From positions 1-7,961 of the forward strand of contig CAQOYX010000074.1 of the NCBI GenBank assembly GCA_948852375.1: 7,961 nucleotides of DNA. The letters run 5' to 3'. A model generated the notes under the pieces. That model was given only the letters and a program-made list of their open reading frames with translations, was not told where the DNA came from and searched no databases. Source of the stretch: an uncultured Clostridia bacterium (GTDB lineage Bacteria; Bacillota_A; Clostridia; TANB77; CAG-508). This document shows, piece after piece, positions 5,971 to 7,961 of this stretch (within the stretch, counting starts at the first letter, position 1; the number at the start of each line of letters is the position of its first letter). The translations under genes and the position numbers were made by a program.

Positions 5971-6708
5971 CTAACTTAAAATCAAATCAAATTTATAATC
6001 ACATATAAAAAACAAACATGTACTTAATACATTTACTTCTTGTCTTTGTTCTAATGCTTTATTTTGAATAGCTAATATTTCATCTGGCAATATACTAAAA
6101 TACATAGTTTTTAAATCATCTATTTCATAATCATTTCCCAATAAATAATTTTCTTTTTGAATATTTTGCTTTATTATTTGATTAAATATTTCTTTTTTAA
6201 ATTTACTAAGTCCTGTTAATTTAGCTTCATTATCTACTATTTGTTTATAACTTCTATCCTTTAATTCATTTAATAAAACTTTTCTATATTTATATTCTTC
6301 ATCTGGATAATTTTTAAAATGTTTATATGCTTCTAGCATTGGATAGTTTATATATAACTTACCATTATCAGTACTTTCTGAAAAATAATTTTGCATTAAT
6401 TCTATTTTTTCTTTTGAAAATAATCCATCTTGTGGATCATAATCAAAGATTAATATTATGTCAGTATATTTTTCTTTTAGAACTTGATTATCTGGCTCTT
6501 TTTGTTTTAATACATTTATTAAATCTAAATCATCAATTTCGTTTTCATTTCCTTGAAACATTCTTCTATATAATTCATAAATATTAGTATTATAGCAAAA
6601 TATCTCTCGTTCTATTGACAAATCATATTCTTCAAACAGCTTATTAAATAAATTTACTTCTCCTTTTTCTCCTTCTGTTATTAATAATATTTTCTTTTTA
6701 TTCGACAT
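5971..6708 (-). CDS. TOPRIM/RloB-like protein, partner of the upstream ATPase
   Basis: The 245-residue protein starts with a hydrophobic beta strand leading to T-E-G-E-K-G-E (11-17). A second strand ends in I-F-D-Y-D-P-Q-D (87-94), and N-Y-P-M-L-E-A-Y-K-H-F (121-131) follows. A glutamate after strand one and a D-x-D after a later strand are the metal-binding signature of TOPRIM folds, as in RloB-like proteins and the small partners of defence ATPases. I infer a metal-dependent nuclease or nuclease-like effector; the exact family is not certain. I chose the ATG at 6708 over the in-frame GTG codons at 6720 and 6717, because TOPRIM-like domains begin with this strand and GGTGA lies just upstream. 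That start overlaps the ATPase gene by 11 bases, which implies translational coupling and a two-protein system. The mostly charged C-terminal half ends in a hydrophobic stretch (L-S-T-C-L-F-F-I-C-D-Y) near 228-238. Confidence 0.72.
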   Translation of the reverse strand: MSNKKKILLITEGEKGEVNLFNKLFEEYDLSIEREIFCYNTNIYELYRRMFQGNENEIDDLDLINVLKQKEPDNQVLKEKYTDIILIFDYDPQDGLFSKEKIELMQNYFSESTDNGKLYINYPMLEAYKHFKNYPDEEYKYRKVLLNELKDRSYKQIVDNEAKLTGLSKFKKEIFNQIIKQNIQKENYLLGNDYEIDDLKTMYFSILPDEILAIQNKALEQRQEVNVLSTCLFFICDYKFDLILS

Positions 6709-7789
6709 CAAATTCACCACTTTTATATAACTTTTCTAGATTGTGTCCCTCTCTTAACTCTCTATCTGTAGCATTTGCAACTGCAACAATATTTTCCTTA
6801 GTTAATATAAATAAACAATCTGGTCGCATAATTTGGTTACTAAATAGATTTGTATTATGTGATGTTGTAACTGTTTGGCAATTTTCAAGCTTTTTTATCA
6901 TCTTCATTACATCTTCTGATAGTTCATAATGATAAAAAGCATCAAATTCATCCATATATAAAAATGTTGCTGTTTCTAATCTTTTATACCAACGATATAG
7001 TCTTACAAGTGACTTTGTTCCACTAGATACATTCCTCCAAAAACTTATTGGACGGTTATGTGCAAAATACAATTCTTTTTCTCCTGTTGGATTAGCTTTT
7101 ACTTTTAATTTCTCATTTATTCCAAAAGAATTTAAGAATTTTTCTAATTCTTCCACTTCATTGTTTCTTATAAAATCTTGTATGTAAAAACTTCCTATAG
7201 GTAAATTATGTTCACTTCTAAATAAAGTCATTCCCTTAATGAATTTATATAATTTTGCTAAAATATTATCTTGAGATATTGGAATATTGTTAATTAAATA
7301 ACTTAGTATGCTTATTTCATCATCAGCATCAAATAATTGCCAATTTAAAGTTTCTGTTCCTATAATTTTTAGATTATTTATTTCATTTTTGTTTTTATTA
7401 TAATCCCTATAAAAAACTAATTCTCCATTAATTGTTACTCTCTCATCTTTAAATACACATTCACTTTTTTTCTTGTATTCATATACAACTTCATCTTCAT
7501 TAAACTGAAATACATATTTAAATTCTGCATAGTCTAAATTTGTATCTGCATTAATATATGTATCTTCTATTGGTTCACGCATTGTTCTTTGAAAGTTAGA
7601 CCTGATATCAAAAATTGCTCTTCCAAAATTTGTTTTTCCTACTGCATTTTTTCCATAAATCATACTATGATTTATTAAGTTATTTTTTATGCATTCTGTG
7701 TTAAATTGATAATCTCTAACATCTGAAAAGTCTAAAACAAATCTGTCTTTAAAATTCTTATATCCTTGTACTTCAAATCTTTTTAACAT
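6698..7789 (-). CDS. ABC-class AAA ATPase of a two-gene defence-type module
   Basis: The 363-residue protein has the layout of the OLD/RloA-like ATPases (AAA_15/AAA_21 type). These elements are visible: an N-terminal F-E-V-Q-G-Y-K-N-F strand; Walker A G-K-N-A-V-G-K-T (46-53); a long helical/coiled insert (about 60-245); an ABC-type signature S-S-G-T-K-S-L (255-261); Walker B F-L-Y-M-D-E-F-D (276-283); and an H-loop T-T-S-H-N-T (308-313). It ends with R-E-L-R-E-G-H-N-L-E-K-L-Y-K-S-G-E-F. No nuclease domain is fused to it; that role probably falls to the overlapping downstream TOPRIM-like protein. Such pairs occur in anti-phage systems such as PARIS, RloAB-like and Abi-type modules, where the ATPase dimer senses infection and controls the partner. 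Which of these it belongs to I cannot decide. The ATG at 7789 follows GGAAAGGA (7810-7803). A strong promoter lies about 110 bases upstream. Confidence 0.85.
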   Translation of the reverse strand: MLKRFEVQGYKNFKDRFVLDFSDVRDYQFNTECIKNNLINHSMIYGKNAVGKTNFGRAIFDIRSNFQRTMREPIEDTYINADTNLDYAEFKYVFQFNEDEVVYEYKKKSECVFKDERVTINGELVFYRDYNKNKNEINNLKIIGTETLNWQLFDADDEISILSYLINNIPISQDNILAKLYKFIKGMTLFRSEHNLPIGSFYIQDFIRNNEVEELEKFLNSFGINEKLKVKANPTGEKELYFAHNRPISFWRNVSSGTKSLVRLYRWYKRLETATFLYMDEFDAFYHYELSEDVMKMIKKLENCQTVTTSHNTNLFSNQIMRPDCLFILTKENIVAVANATDRELREGHNLEKLYKSGEFDVE

Positions 7790-7868
7790 TATTAATTTTC
7801 ATTCCTTTCCTACTTAAATAAAAGTTTAGCAAAATAATTCCATTTGTTTGAAGTTAATGTTTCCTTTT

Positions 7869-7885
7869 CCGTAATTTTTTTACGG
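7869..7885 (-). promoter_or_regulatory. Perfect hairpin at the start of the ATPase/TOPRIM transcript
   Basis: CCGTAA (7885-7880) and TTACGG (7874-7869) form a perfect 6-bp stem around five As. The predicted start of transcription is near 7889, so the element covers about +5 to +21. It could be an operator for a repressor, or a 5' RNA hairpin that protects the message or affects its translation. It has no U-tract, so it is not a terminator. Confidence 0.5.
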
Positions 7886-7895
7886 TCATATCTGT

Positions 7896-7924
7896 ATTAT
7901 AAATGATTTAATTTCTTTTTTCAA
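7896..7924 (-). promoter_or_regulatory. Promoter of the ATPase/TOPRIM operon
   Basis: TTGAAA (7924-7919) and a perfect TATAAT (7901-7896) are separated by exactly 17 bases. The predicted leader is about 100 bases long. No coding sequence is visible between here and the window edge. Confidence 0.8.
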
Positions 7925-7961
7925 TAGATATATAAAATAAATTAACTTCTCTTAGAATATT

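Noticed and set aside
6706..6720. GTG start at 6720 for the TOPRIM-like gene
   Set aside because: The ATG at 6708 starts directly before the first conserved strand, and the GTGGTG at 6720-6715 serves better as part of its ribosome binding region.

Overview
The window is AT-rich, and every convincing gene lies on the minus strand. Codon use, the A/T-ending third positions, strong AGGAGG-type ribosome binding sites and a 906-residue Gram-positive-style SecA with a C-terminal SEC-C zinc tail all suggest a low-GC Bacillota, most likely a Clostridia-type anaerobe. This is inference; there is no rRNA or other taxonomic marker here.

Read in the direction of transcription (high to low coordinates), the layout is as follows. 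A promoter at 7896-7924 drives an overlapping pair, an ABC-class ATPase and a small TOPRIM-like protein (7789-5971), which resembles two-gene ATPase plus TOPRIM anti-phage modules. Next comes intact secA (5871-3151) with its own promoter. Beyond secA lies a HAD-family hydrolase broken by a one-base frameshift (3025-2400). A complete type III toxin-antitoxin locus follows: consensus promoter, about three 40-42 nt antitoxin RNA repeats with covarying hairpins, an intrinsic terminator, and a ToxN/CptN-type RNase toxin (2374-1628). A 537-base intergenic stretch then holds a decayed copy of the secA 3' end. Last is a solitary beta-class DNA methyltransferase (1090-176) with its terminator.

The housekeeping gene secA is thus flanked on both sides by defence-type or selfish genes. 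Downstream of secA the DNA carries signs of insertion. A diverged second copy of the SecA tail and its 3' flank sits at 1285-1450. An exact 16-base repeat, TAAAAACTGTCAGCAA, occurs at 131-146 and 3066-3081. The octamer TGTCAGCA (either strand) recurs in four intergenic hairpins. My reading is that the 3' flank of secA has been an entry point for accessory cassettes, with repeats left at the joints. The ATPase/TOPRIM pair, the type III TA system and the methyltransferase would then form a small defence island around secA. The pair's function and the island's mobility are not shown by the sequence.
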